A stretch of 64,000 nt of DNA, taken from Terriglobia bacterium (GTDB lineage Bacteria > Acidobacteriota > Terriglobia > Acidiferrales > UBA7541). A model generated the notes under the pieces. It was not told the origin of the DNA. It saw only the letters and a program-made list of their open reading frames with translations, and searched no databases. Each line of letters begins with the position of its first letter. Positions within the stretch are counted from its first letter, which is position 1. The stretch spans positions 1 through 64,000 of the forward strand of contig JAIQEV010000009.1 of NCBI GenBank assembly GCA_020073585.1, read 5' to 3'. The position numbers and the translations under genes were made by a program. Shown one piece after another: positions 52,170-61,501 of the stretch.

Positions 52170-54251
52170 TTACTTCAGGTAAACCGCCAGCCACTCCAGA
52201 AACGTCTTGTACCAGAACCCGCTGTTCTGCGGCTTCAGCACCCAGTGCCCCTCGTCCGGGAAGACCACCAGCTTCGATGGCACGTCCTGCCGCTGCAGCG
52301 CCGAAAACAGTTCCAGGCTCTGCGTGTACGGCACGCGGTAATCCAGCTCGCCCGCGATCACCAGCGTCGGCGTCTTGAACTTCCCCAGCTCCCCCGCATA
52401 CGTCACCGGCGCCCACTTGCGATACCCCTCCGGATTCCCCCACGGCGTGCCTTGCATGTCGTGCTCTTCGAACCACAGCTCTTCGGTGGCGTACATGGAC
52501 ACCTTGTCGTACACCCCCGCGTGGCTGATGATGGCCTTGAAGCGGCCCGTGTGCGTGGCGATCCAGTCGGCCATATACCCGCCATAGGATCCGCCCGCCG
52601 CGGCCATCCGTGTGCCGTCCATAAACGCATACTTCGCGAGCGCGGCGTCCACGCCCTTCATCACATCCTCATACGCCTTCCCGCCCCAATCCCCCGTGAT
52701 CTCATCGGTGAATTTCTGCCCGTAGCCCGTCGAGCCCCGCCGGTTGATCATCAACGTCACGTATCCCGCCCCCGAAAACATCTGCGCGTTCCAGCGGTAG
52801 CCCCAGGAATTTCCCCACATCGTCTGCGGCCCCCCGTGCAGCAGCACCAGCACCGGATACTTCTTCGTCGCATCGAACTTCGCCGGCCGGATCAGCATCG
52901 CTTGCACCTTCGTCCCGCCCGCGCCCTCGAACCAGAACGTTTCCGGCGCGTTCATCTCCAGCGTGGCCAGCAGCGCGTCGTTCTGATGCGTAAGTTGCCG
53001 CACCCCGCTTCCGTCGCTCCCCGCTGCAAAGACTTCCGCCGGCATCGCCAGGCTCGAGCGCGTGAACACGATCGTCTTCCCGTCGCCGCTGACGCTGATC
53101 CCGCTGTTGAACCCTTCCGCGATGATCTTCTTTGGTTCCACCCCGGCCCGCGCCGGTGCGGCATACAGCGGCATGAGCGTTTCGTTCTCCGCGCTGAAAT
53201 AGATCGTCTTGCTGTCCGGCGACCACGCCAGCTCATCCGGATTGCGGTCGAAGCCCGGCGCGATGTGCGTGTGCACCCCGTTCTTCCGGTCATACAGCAT
53301 CAGCCGCCAGCGGTCGGATTCGTAGCCGGCCCGCGCCTGCGAGCGGTAGGCGATCCACTGCCCGTCCGGCGAATACGCCGGGCCGCCGTCGAACCCGGTG
53401 TTCGTCGTGATGCGCTTCGCTTCTCCCCCCGCCGCCGGCGCCACGAACAGATCCCCGTTCGTGCTGATCGCTTCCACTTTGTCCGTCACCGCCACGAAAC
53501 ACAGCTCCTTGCTGTCCGGAGAAAACGCGATGTCCGCCGCCCCGCCGCGCTCGTCGGGCGGCACGTCGTAGTTCGCTCCCGCCGTCAGGTCCCGCGGCGC
53601 CGCGCTTCCGTCCGCCGGCACTACAAACAGGTGTCCGCGCTTGCCCTCGTTCCAGTGCGTCCAGTGCCGGTAGAGCAGGTGCTCCGCGACGTGCGCCTTC
53701 ACCTTGCTCTTCTCCTTTTCCGCATCGCGCGTCCGGTTGCACTCGTCATCCTTGCAATCCGGGTATACCGCCGACGTGAACGCGATCGTCTTCCCGTCCG
53801 GCGACCATTTCACGATGTCCGCCCCCGTCGCGAGGCTGGTCAGCGCCCGCGCCTCGCCGCCCTCCATCGCCAGCAGGTACACCTGCGAATCCCCGCTGCG
53901 CGCCGAAAGAAACGCCAGCGTCTTCCCGTCCGGCGACCACGCCGGCGAACTGTCCCGCCCGCTGCGCGTCAACTGCACCGCCGCTCCGCCCCCCGTGGCC
54001 ACCAGCCAGATATTGTGGCTGCTGCGGTTGGCCTCCAGGTCCGGCGTCGTCACCGTGTACGCCACCCACTTGCCGTCCGGCGAAACCTGCGCCTCGTGCA
54101 CCCGCTGCATGCGCATCAAATCCTCGAACGTGATCGTGTGCTTCGCCCCGGCCGCTACCGTCGCAGCCCCCTGCGCCCGCGCTCCCGCTCCAAAGCCCAG
54201 CCCCGCTACCACGAAAATGATTGCCAGAACGATTCGCTTCCTGCTCTTCAT
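52170..54251 (-). CDS. Secreted prolyl oligopeptidase-family (S9) peptidase
   Basis: A 693-aa exported serine peptidase. The signal is RIVLAIIFVVAGLGFGAGA. Residues 40-430 form a beta-propeller with TolB/WD-like repeats (VSPDGKWVAYT, WSPDGKTLAFLS, FSPDSKELCF). The C-terminal alpha/beta-hydrolase has the nucleophile in GGSYGGYMADW (about Ser556), Asp in GELDYRVPY and His in PDEGHWV, as in dipeptidyl or acylaminoacyl peptidases. ATG 54251 is chosen because GGAGAA lies just upstream and the signal starts there. It probably degrades peptides in the periplasm. Confidence 0.92.
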   Translation of the reverse strand: MKSRKRIVLAIIFVVAGLGFGAGARAQGAATVAAGAKHTITFEDLMRMQRVHEAQVSPDGKWVAYTVTTPDLEANRSSHNIWLVATGGGAAVQLTRSGRDSSPAWSPDGKTLAFLSARSGDSQVYLLAMEGGEARALTSLATGADIVKWSPDGKTIAFTSAVYPDCKDDECNRTRDAEKEKSKVKAHVAEHLLYRHWTHWNEGKRGHLFVVPADGSAAPRDLTAGANYDVPPDERGGAADIAFSPDSKELCFVAVTDKVEAISTNGDLFVAPAAGGEAKRITTNTGFDGGPAYSPDGQWIAYRSQARAGYESDRWRLMLYDRKNGVHTHIAPGFDRNPDELAWSPDSKTIYFSAENETLMPLYAAPARAGVEPKKIIAEGFNSGISVSGDGKTIVFTRSSLAMPAEVFAAGSDGSGVRQLTHQNDALLATLEMNAPETFWFEGAGGTKVQAMLIRPAKFDATKKYPVLVLLHGGPQTMWGNSWGYRWNAQMFSGAGYVTLMINRRGSTGYGQKFTDEITGDWGGKAYEDVMKGVDAALAKYAFMDGTRMAAAGGSYGGYMADWIATHTGRFKAIISHAGVYDKVSMYATEELWFEEHDMQGTPWGNPEGYRKWAPVTYAGELGKFKTPTLVIAGELDYRVPYTQSLELFSALQRQDVPSKLVVFPDEGHWVLKPQNSGFWYKTFLEWLAVYLK

Positions 54252-54395
54252 CTTCGTTCTCCTTTTCCGCGCAACTCCCACCCGTTATTCTGCCCCCAAA
54301 CACCTCGCCGAAAAACTCCCTTAGAACCTACAACCGAAAACTTAAACGCAATACTGAATTCCTAGAACTGAAAACTGATAACTGATGACTGAAAA

Positions 54396-55688
54396 CTATC
54401 CCCTCCCCCGCACCGCCGCCCAGTTCAGCGTCGCAACTACCAGCATCCCGCCCACCACCAGGAACTCGCTGCGCCCCATCCGCGTCAGCATTACCATCGT
54501 GAACCCCAGCCCCACCGCCGCGAACAGATACGGCGCCGGCAGCCGGAATCTCGCTCCCCCCGGATCTTTCCGCCGCAGCCACGGCACCGCCACCGCCATC
54601 GCCCCGTACACTCCCAGCCGCGCCACCGCCGAGAGCACCGCATTCCACTGGAACGTTCCCAGCGCCGCAAACCCGAACAGCAGCCCCGCGTACAGCCAGA
54701 TCGAGATGTGCGGCGTGCGGTAACGCGCATGCACCCCCGCAAAAAATTTCGGAAAGTCCCCCTGCCGTCCCAGCGCATACGTGATCCGCGGCGCGTGCAG
54801 CATATTCGCGCTCAGGTAACCGTACGTCGACACCAGCGCCGCCAGCCCCATCGCCGTCGCTCCCCACGGCCCCAGAAACACCCGCGCCGCATCCCCCAGC
54901 GGCCGCGCCGAGCCTCCCGCTCCCGGCAGCGTCACGATCACCACGTACTGCACCGCCGTGTAGATCGCCGCCACGATGGCCAGCGCCACCAGCAGCGCCA
55001 CCGGAGTATCCCGCCGCGGGTCCCGCGCCTCCCCTCCCACGAACAGCGCGCCCTCGAACCCTCCGTAGGCGTACACCATCAGCAGCACGCTCGCCATCCA
55101 GTCCCCGCGCGAAGCACCCGGCAGCGCCAGCGGCAGCCGCAGCGCCGGATGCACAATCCACACCGCCAGCAATCCCCCCACCACGAAGAACGACAGAAAC
55201 CCCACCTTCACCGCCGTGAAGATGTTGCTCACCGTGTTCCCCAGACTTACGCCGAAGTGATTGAAGACCGCCAGTTGCCCGATCAGCGCTGCCAGCATTC
55301 CCAGCCGCGGCCCCGGCCGCCCCAGCACCGGAAAAAACTGCGCCGCATAGGTCACGAAGAGGTTCGCCGCCGCCGCCGGCGCCGCAATCCGCGTCAGCCA
55401 CGTCAGCCACGCCATCACCAGCCCGGTGAACTGCCCGAAAGCTTCCCGCGCGTACAGATAGACCCCGCCGGTCTCTTCATACCGCGAGGAGATCTCCGCG
55501 ATGCACGCCGCGATGACCGCGATCCCCGCTCCGGCCATCATCCCCGCCAGCGGGCTGTACCCGCCCAGCCGCCCCGCCAGCAGCGACGGCAAGCCGAATA
55601 TTCCCGCCCCGATGATCGAATTGACCATCAGCGCCGTCAGGCTCCACCGGCTGATCGTGCGCACCAGACCCGTCTGCCCGTCGGCCAC
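54396..55688 (-). CDS. APC-family amino acid permease
   Basis: A 430-aa inner-membrane transporter with about 12 transmembrane helices. The first helix carries the substrate-binding NSIIGAGIFGLPSLLAG, and helix 6 contains YAYGGFEGALFVGGE, both typical of the APC superfamily. GTG 55688 is preferred because GGGGAG lies 6 nt upstream and the preceding in-frame sequence is Arg/Pro-rich and not membrane-like. It is divergent from the aminotransferase and close to peptidases, which suggests amino-acid uptake and use. Confidence 0.85.
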   Translation of the reverse strand: MADGQTGLVRTISRWSLTALMVNSIIGAGIFGLPSLLAGRLGGYSPLAGMMAGAGIAVIAACIAEISSRYEETGGVYLYAREAFGQFTGLVMAWLTWLTRIAAPAAAANLFVTYAAQFFPVLGRPGPRLGMLAALIGQLAVFNHFGVSLGNTVSNIFTAVKVGFLSFFVVGGLLAVWIVHPALRLPLALPGASRGDWMASVLLMVYAYGGFEGALFVGGEARDPRRDTPVALLVALAIVAAIYTAVQYVVIVTLPGAGGSARPLGDAARVFLGPWGATAMGLAALVSTYGYLSANMLHAPRITYALGRQGDFPKFFAGVHARYRTPHISIWLYAGLLFGFAALGTFQWNAVLSAVARLGVYGAMAVAVPWLRRKDPGGARFRLPAPYLFAAVGLGFTMVMLTRMGRSEFLVVGGMLVVATLNWAAVRGRG

Positions 55689-55865
55689 TCTGGGCTCCCC
55701 CCGCCGGCTTCTCCGCGGCGGAAACTGCCGTGCTCCCGCAAAACTCTCCGGGAAACGGCGCCAGAGTAGCACAACCCCCAAAACTGTAGGGGTCGAGTGC
55801 CGCACAGGTATCCGGACCGTGTGGCCCGCCCGCCGACTCTGCTACAATCGCCCTCCGGACACCGC

Positions 55866-57203
55866 ATGACCACTCGATCCGCGCTGTTTCCGCGAAACTT
55901 CAAGAAGGACTATCCCGTCGCCGTGCGCGGCGAAGGCTGCTGGATCATTGCCGCGGACGGCCAGCGCTATCTCGACGCTGCCGGCCAGGCCGCCGTCGTC
56001 AATATCGGCCACGGCGTCCCCGAGATCGGCCGCGCCATGGCCGCCCAGGCCTCGCAAATCGCTTTCGCCCACACCTCCCAATTTCACAACGAACCTGCCG
56101 CGCGCCTCGCCGCGCGCCTCCTCGCTCTCGCCCCGCCCTCCTTCCGCAACGGCGGCCGCGTCTATCTCGTCTCCGGCGGCAGCGAAGCCACCGAAACCGC
56201 CATCAAGCTCGCCCGCCAGTATCATCTCGAGTGCGGCGACACCCCCCGTTATCGCGTCCTCTCCCGCCGCCAGAGCTATCACGGCAGCACCCTCGGCGCC
56301 ATGACCGTCAGCGGCAACGTTGGACGCCGCCTCCCCTATCTCCCGCTCATGCCCGAATGGGGGCACATCGCTCCCTGCTTTTGCTCGCGCTGTCCCTTCG
56401 ACCTGCGCTATCCCGACTGCCACCTCGCCTGCGCCGACGATCTCGACACCCGCCTGCGCGAAACCGGCGCTCACGACGCCGCGGCCTTCCTCTTCGAGCC
56501 CGTAGTTGGCGCCACCCTCGGCGCCGCCGTCCCGCCCGCCGACTACGCCGCGCGCATCGCCGAGATCTGCCGCCGCCACGGCCTCCTGCTCATCGCCGAC
56601 GAAGTCATGACCGGCCTCGGCCGCACCGGAAAACCCTTCGCTGTCGAGCACTGGGGCCTCGAGCCCGATCTCATCACCGTCGGCAAGGGCATCGGCGGCG
56701 GCTACGCCCCGCTCGGCGCCGTCCTCGTCGGCCCGCGCGTCGTCGCCGCTTTCGAGCGCGGCTCCGGCGCTTTCGCCCACGGCTTCACCTATCAGGCCCA
56801 TCCCGTCGCTGCCGCCGCCGGCAACGCCGTCCTCGACTATCTTGAGACCCACCGCCTCTTCGACCGCGTCGCTCCCGCCGCTGCCTCGCTCCGCGCCGCC
56901 CTCGCTCCGCTCGAATCCCACCCCCACGTCGCCGAAGTCCGCGGCCTGGGCCTGCTCCTCGGCATCGAGTTCGTCCGCGACAAAGTCGCGCGCACGCCCT
57001 TCGATCCCTCCGCGGCCATCGCCGAAAAAATCCGCCGCGCCGCCATGGACGAAGGCGTCCTCACCTATCCCTCGCAGGGTTGCGTGGACGGCTCCCGCGG
57101 CGATCATCTCCTGCTGGCTCCGCCGTTCATTCTGTCCGGCGAGGAAGCGCGCACCATCGCCCACGCTCTTTCCACCGCGCTCGCTCGCGTCTTTTCCACC
57201 TGA
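55866..57203 (+). CDS. Class III PLP-dependent aminotransferase
   Basis: A 445-aa aminotransferase of the 4-aminobutyrate/ornithine group. Motifs are VSGGSEATETAIKLAR (PLP phosphate binding), LLIADEVMTGLGRTGK with the Asp that contacts the pyridine nitrogen, and ITVGKGIGGGYAPLGA with the Schiff-base Lys (about residue 274). A Cys-rich insert (PCFCSRCPFDLRYPDC, near residues 173-188) is unusual for soluble aminotransferases and could bind metal. ATG 55866 is the usual start. The donor cannot be named. It is followed closely by the M28 peptidase gene. Confidence 0.88.
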   Translation: MTTRSALFPRNFKKDYPVAVRGEGCWIIAADGQRYLDAAGQAAVVNIGHGVPEIGRAMAAQASQIAFAHTSQFHNEPAARLAARLLALAPPSFRNGGRVYLVSGGSEATETAIKLARQYHLECGDTPRYRVLSRRQSYHGSTLGAMTVSGNVGRRLPYLPLMPEWGHIAPCFCSRCPFDLRYPDCHLACADDLDTRLRETGAHDAAAFLFEPVVGATLGAAVPPADYAARIAEICRRHGLLLIADEVMTGLGRTGKPFAVEHWGLEPDLITVGKGIGGGYAPLGAVLVGPRVVAAFERGSGAFAHGFTYQAHPVAAAAGNAVLDYLETHRLFDRVAPAAASLRAALAPLESHPHVAEVRGLGLLLGIEFVRDKVARTPFDPSAAIAEKIRRAAMDEGVLTYPSQGCVDGSRGDHLLLAPPFILSGEEARTIAHALSTALARVFST

Positions 57204-57215
57204 GAGGGGACCCAC

Positions 57216-59480
57216 TTGCCTTCACTCATCTCGTGCCGGACTGCCAACTCACGCCGCCCCGCGCTCTTCCTTCTTGCCGCCGCCGCGCTCCTTCTCGCCG
57301 GCCGCGGCACGCAGCTCCGCGGCCAGGAACAGCCCGCCGCGCCTCCCGCCGCTGCCAAAGCCTCCATTCGCGGCTTTACCCCGCAGCATGCGCAGCTCGA
57401 ACGCCAGCTCGAAACTCAGTTCCAGTCCATTCCTTCCCCGGAGAAGGCCCGCGCCTGGCACCGCGAGCTCACCGCCGAGCCCCATCCCGCCGCCTCCGCG
57501 CGCAACAACCAGCTCGCCGACTACATCGCCGAGGAGTGGCGCAAGCAGGGCTGGGAAGAGGTCGTCCTGCGCCGCTATGACGTCCTGCACTCCCGCCCCC
57601 GCAGCGTCTCGCTCGAAATGGTCGCCCCCATGAACTACAAAGCCGGCCTCCGCGAAGACGCCTACCCCGCCGACCCCGACACCAAGAATCCCGCCGTCTC
57701 CGGCGCCTATTTCGGCTATTCCGCTTCCGGCGAAGTCACCGCCGAAGTCGTCTACGCCCACAGCGGCAACCCCGAGGACTACGACCTCCTCCGCAAGAAC
57801 GGCATCAGCGTCAAAGGCAAGATCGTCCTCGTGCGCTATTCCAATCCCTACAGCTATCGCGGCTTCAAGGCCCTCACCGCCGAGCGCGAAGGCGCCGCCG
57901 CTCTCCTCATCTACTCCGATCCCGCCGAAGACGGCTACACCCGCGGCAAAGTTTTTCCCGACGGTCCCTGGGGCCCCGAGAGCCACATTCAGCGCGGCGC
58001 CATCACCTACGACTACATCGTCCCCGGCGACCCGCTCACCCCCGGCTGGCCCTCGCTCCCCGGCGCCAAGCGCATCCCCATCTCCGAAGCCCGCTCCCTC
58101 CCCAAGATCATGGCCCTCCCGCTCTCCTGGCGCGATGCCCAGCCTCTGCTCGCAAACATGACCGGTGCGGAAGCCCCCAAAGAGTGGCAGGGCGCCCTCC
58201 CCATCACCTATCGCTTCACCGGCAGCGTGAAAGCCCACGTAAAAGTGGACATGGACACCAGCATCCAGCCCTACACCGTCGTCGAAGCCCGCATCAAAGG
58301 CAGCGAGCTCCCCGACGAATGGGTGCTCCTCGGCAATCACCGCGACGCCTGGGCCTTCGGCGGCGTGGATCCCTCCAGCGGCACCGCCTCCCTCCTGGAG
58401 CTCACCCGTTCCCTCGGCGAGTTGAAGAAGCGCGGCCAGCGCCCCCGCCGCACCATCGTCGTCTGCAGCTGGGACGGCGAGGAGTACGCCCTCACCGGCT
58501 CCACCGAGTGGGGCGAGCAGTTCGCCGATCATCTGCGCAAAAATCTCGTCGCCTATCTCAACGTCGACGAATCCGTCTCCGGCGCCGCCGCCACCGCCGG
58601 CCCCGACGGCCTGAGCTTCAAGCCCGACGCCGTCGGCTCCCTGGCCCCCATGATTGTCGAGGCCTCCCACGACGTCCGCATGCCCTCCGGCCGCAGCCTC
58701 TACGATTCCTGGCGCGCCACCCGCATGCGCGACGATAAATCCTCATCCCTCCCCGACGACTCTTCCCTCGTCGAAACCCGCATCGGCAGCGGCTCCGACC
58801 ACACCGTTTTCCTCAACCATCTCGGCCGCCCCGTCGCCAATCTCACCTTCTCTGGCGATTACGGCGTCTACCACTCCCAGTACGACGACCATTTCTGGAT
58901 GGCCCGCATCGGCGATCCCGCCTTCGAATATCACATCGCCCTCACCCGCATCTGGGGCCTCCTCGCCCTGCGCCTCGCCAACGCCGATGTCCTGCCCTTC
59001 GATTTCGCTTTCTATGGCCAGACCCTCGCGCAATTCCTCGACGAGCTCGCCCAGCATTCCCGCGTCCCCGCCAGCCTGGACCTCCAGCCCCTGCGCGCCC
59101 GCCTCGCCGAATTCCAGCGTGTCGGCGGCGAACTCAACGCCTCGCTGCACAAAGCCCTGGCCGCCGGCGCCCTCGAGGAGGGCCTCGTTCCGGACATTAA
59201 CGACCGCTTCCTGCGCGTCGAATCCAACTGGCTCAACGAAGACGGCATTCCCGGCCGCCCCTGGTTCAAGCACCTCCTCTACGCCGCGCGCTACACCTAC
59301 GCGCACCTCGAGTACCCCGGCCTGACCGAGGCCGTCGAGCAGGGCGACTGGAAGACCGCCCAGGAACAATTGTCGCTGCTGGAAAAAGCCGTGGAAAAAA
59401 ATACCGAACTATTGCGTGTCGCGCGCACCGAACTGGACGAAATGGAGGCTCTTACCCCGCATGAGAAACCTTCGCGCTAA
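57216..59480 (+). CDS. Secreted M28 metallopeptidase, glutamate carboxypeptidase II-like
   Basis: A 754-aa exported zinc peptidase with a signal peptide (ALFLLAAAALLLAG), a PA (protease-associated) domain around residues 160-260, an M28 catalytic domain, and a transferrin-receptor-like helical dimerisation domain at the end. Co-catalytic zinc ligands are visible in LLGNHRDAWAFGG, GGVDPSSGTAS, WDGEEYALTG, NVDESVSG and GSDHTVFLNH. The start is TTG 57216, preceded by GAGAGGGG. The stop overlaps the downstream peptidase gene by 20 nt, so the two are co-translated. Confidence 0.92.
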   Translation: MPSLISCRTANSRRPALFLLAAAALLLAGRGTQLRGQEQPAAPPAAAKASIRGFTPQHAQLERQLETQFQSIPSPEKARAWHRELTAEPHPAASARNNQLADYIAEEWRKQGWEEVVLRRYDVLHSRPRSVSLEMVAPMNYKAGLREDAYPADPDTKNPAVSGAYFGYSASGEVTAEVVYAHSGNPEDYDLLRKNGISVKGKIVLVRYSNPYSYRGFKALTAEREGAAALLIYSDPAEDGYTRGKVFPDGPWGPESHIQRGAITYDYIVPGDPLTPGWPSLPGAKRIPISEARSLPKIMALPLSWRDAQPLLANMTGAEAPKEWQGALPITYRFTGSVKAHVKVDMDTSIQPYTVVEARIKGSELPDEWVLLGNHRDAWAFGGVDPSSGTASLLELTRSLGELKKRGQRPRRTIVVCSWDGEEYALTGSTEWGEQFADHLRKNLVAYLNVDESVSGAAATAGPDGLSFKPDAVGSLAPMIVEASHDVRMPSGRSLYDSWRATRMRDDKSSSLPDDSSLVETRIGSGSDHTVFLNHLGRPVANLTFSGDYGVYHSQYDDHFWMARIGDPAFEYHIALTRIWGLLALRLANADVLPFDFAFYGQTLAQFLDELAQHSRVPASLDLQPLRARLAEFQRVGGELNASLHKALAAGALEEGLVPDINDRFLRVESNWLNEDGIPGRPWFKHLLYAARYTYAHLEYPGLTEAVEQGDWKTAQEQLSLLEKAVEKNTELLRVARTELDEMEALTPHEKPSR

Positions 59481-60651
59481 TTTTCCGCTCGTCGCGCTCA
59501 TCTTCCTGTTGGCGGCCGTTTCCGCGCTCGCGCAAACCCCCGCGCCCAAGCCCCGCGCGCGCGACCTCGGCGTCCCCTTCGACGGCGCTCCCGGCTCGCT
59601 CAACGCCATCACCGACGTCGCTGGCGTCACCGTCGGCCACACCACGCTCATTTCCGGGGAAGGGAAGCTGCACGTCGGCCAGGGCCCCATCCGCACCGGC
59701 GTCACCGCCATCCTCCCCCGCGGCAAAGACACCATGATGAATCCCGTCTTCGCCGGACGGTTCTCCCAGAACGGCAACGGCGAAATGACCGGCACCACTT
59801 GGGTCGAGGAGTCCGGCTTCCTCGAAGGCCCGGTGATGATCACCAACACTCACAGCGTCGGCGTCGTCCGCGACGCCGTCATCCAGTGGCGCGTCACCCA
59901 CGGCCAGCCCGATCCCACCGGCTACTGGTGGTCGCTTCCCGTCGTGGCCGAAACCTGGGACGGCTGGCTCAACGACATCAACGGCTTCCACGTCAAGCCC
60001 GAGCACGCTTTCCACGCCATCGATTCCGCCAGCTCCGGCCCCGTCGCCGAAGGCAATGTCGGCGGCGGCACCGGCATGGTCTGCAACGAATTCAAAGGCG
60101 GCATCGGCACCTCCTCGCGCAAGCTCGCGGCGAAAGACGGCGGCTACACCGTCGGCGTCCTGGTCCAGTGCAACTACGGCGTTCGCCCCAACCTGCGCAT
60201 CGCCGGCGTCCCCGTCGGCAAGGAAATTCCCGAGGACCCCGCCTACGCCTCCGCCCATTTCGACGAACTCGACCGCGGCTCCATCATCGTCGTCGTCGCC
60301 ACCGACGCCCCGCTCCTCCCGCACCAGCTCAAGCGCCTCGCCCGCCGCGTCTCCCTCGGCCTCGGCCGCAACGGCAGCATCTCCGGCAACGGCTCCGGCG
60401 ACATCTTCATCGCCTTCTCCACCGCCAATCCCGCTGCCGCCAAATCCGAAGGCCTTGCCAACCTCACCATGCTCCCCAACGACCGCCTCGATCCCGTTTT
60501 CCAGGCCACCGTCGAGGCCGTCGAGGAATCCGTCGTCAACGCCATGGTCGCCGCCGACACCATGACCGGCATCGAAAACCACCGCGTCATCGCCCTCCCC
60601 CACGACAAACTCCGCGCCGTCCTCAAAAAATACAACCGCCTCGCCCCGTAG
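59461..60651 (+). CDS. Secreted DmpA-family aminopeptidase (S58), second copy
   Basis: A 396-aa paralogue of the 22959 protein. The signal is FPLVALIFLLAAVSALA. Conserved blocks are LNAITDVAGVTVGH, IRTGVTAILPRGK, GWLNDINGFHVKPEH, EFKGGIGTSSRKL and DRGSIIVVVATDAP, with Ser274 as predicted nucleophile after self-cleavage, then NGSGDIFIAFST. ATG 59461 overlaps the M28 gene, which makes a two-peptidase operon: M28 and DmpA would together free amino acids from peptides in the periplasm, with the permease and aminotransferase nearby. Confidence 0.9.
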   Translation: MRNLRANFPLVALIFLLAAVSALAQTPAPKPRARDLGVPFDGAPGSLNAITDVAGVTVGHTTLISGEGKLHVGQGPIRTGVTAILPRGKDTMMNPVFAGRFSQNGNGEMTGTTWVEESGFLEGPVMITNTHSVGVVRDAVIQWRVTHGQPDPTGYWWSLPVVAETWDGWLNDINGFHVKPEHAFHAIDSASSGPVAEGNVGGGTGMVCNEFKGGIGTSSRKLAAKDGGYTVGVLVQCNYGVRPNLRIAGVPVGKEIPEDPAYASAHFDELDRGSIIVVVATDAPLLPHQLKRLARRVSLGLGRNGSISGNGSGDIFIAFSTANPAAAKSEGLANLTMLPNDRLDPVFQATVEAVEESVVNAMVAADTMTGIENHRVIALPHDKLRAVLKKYNRLAP

Positions 60652-60695
60652 GGGCACGGCACCGCTTGCCCCGGACAGCAGTCGGGGCCGTGCCC
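60652..60695. terminator. GC-rich inverted repeat after the DmpA gene
   Basis: GGGCACGGC (60652-60660) and GCCGTGCCC (60687-60695) form a 9-bp stem with an inner CCG/CGG helix. GTCTTTGTT follows. It may terminate the peptidase operon or be an intergenic repeat. Confidence 0.5.
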
Positions 60696-60778
60696 GTCTT
60701 TGTTCTCGTTTACCCGCCGGGCTGTGCCTGGGCGCACACCCACCCGTTTCTTCTGCCATTCCTAGTCGTTGCTTTTTC

Positions 60779-60840
60779 CTGTCATTCCGACCGGAGTCCC
60801 GGCGTTTTTTGCCGGGACGTAGTGGAGGAATCCCTCTTTG
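60779..60840. repeat. Intergenic palindromic repeat of acidobacterial type
   Basis: The unit begins TGTCATTCCGACCGGAGT and ends GAGGAATCCCTCTTT, and contains an 8-bp palindrome, GTCCCGGC (60796-60803) with GCCGGGAC (60811-60818). From memory, such TGTCATTCCGA...GGAATC elements recur in acidobacterial genomes. Only one copy was noticed in this window. Confidence 0.5.
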
Positions 60841-60892
60841 CGGCAGCAAATTGTAAATACGGAAATAGCCCGGTTCGGATGCCCGCCCGGAC

Positions 60893-61501
60893 TCATTCCG
60901 GGGACGCTCCGTCTTCGCGAGCTCGCACGATGAAACGCTCCGGCGCCGGACCAACATAGTCGAACGGGAAGCACGTGATCAGCGTCAGCTCCCGCCGGTT
61001 CGACGGCCGTAAGACCTCCATGTCCGTAGGCGGGACGACGTACGTTGCTTCCACTCGATACCGGTAGGACCCGCTGCTGGTCTCCAATGTGATGACGTCT
61101 CCGGTTCGAATCTGGCGCAGGGAACGGAAGAAAGTGTCGCGATGCCCGGCGAGTGCGACGTTGCCCCATTCCCCCGGCATCGGTGTTTCGGGCAGATGCC
61201 CAACCCCTCGCCGCAGGACCGCGGACGAATCGCCTTGCAGAATGATGGCGCGCACTCCCACGCTCGGTATCTCCATCTGCCCGACGACTTCGCCGATGGT
61301 TCGCAGGTGTGGTTCTGCCAGCGGAGCGCGATCCTTGAATTTGCGCAGCTCAATCGCTTGATACGCTTGCCCCTCCGCGAGGACATACCCGGCGTAACTC
61401 GCGGCGAGAACGCCCGTCAGCAGAAAAATGTAGGACGCCCACCAAAGACCGATGGAGATCAATCTGCGCGATCCTGCGGGCGTGCGTCCGGCAGCGTTCA
61501 T
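60893..61501 (-). CDS. Class D-like sortase
   Basis: A 202-aa membrane-anchored transpeptidase. One N-terminal transmembrane helix (residues 15-40, WWASYIFLLTGVLAASY) precedes a sortase beta-barrel with His120 in NVALAGHRDT, Cys177 in TLITCFPF and Arg189 in PERFIVRA, so the full catalytic triad is present. ATG 61501 overlaps the VWFA stop as ATGA. It is co-transcribed with the VWFA gene and lies near an LPKTG-tailed protein, which is its probable substrate. Finding this in a diderm is uncommon. Confidence 0.92.
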   Translation of the reverse strand: MNAAGRTPAGSRRLISIGLWWASYIFLLTGVLAASYAGYVLAEGQAYQAIELRKFKDRAPLAEPHLRTIGEVVGQMEIPSVGVRAIILQGDSSAVLRRGVGHLPETPMPGEWGNVALAGHRDTFFRSLRQIRTGDVITLETSSGSYRYRVEATYVVPPTDMEVLRPSNRRELTLITCFPFDYVGPAPERFIVRAREDGASPE

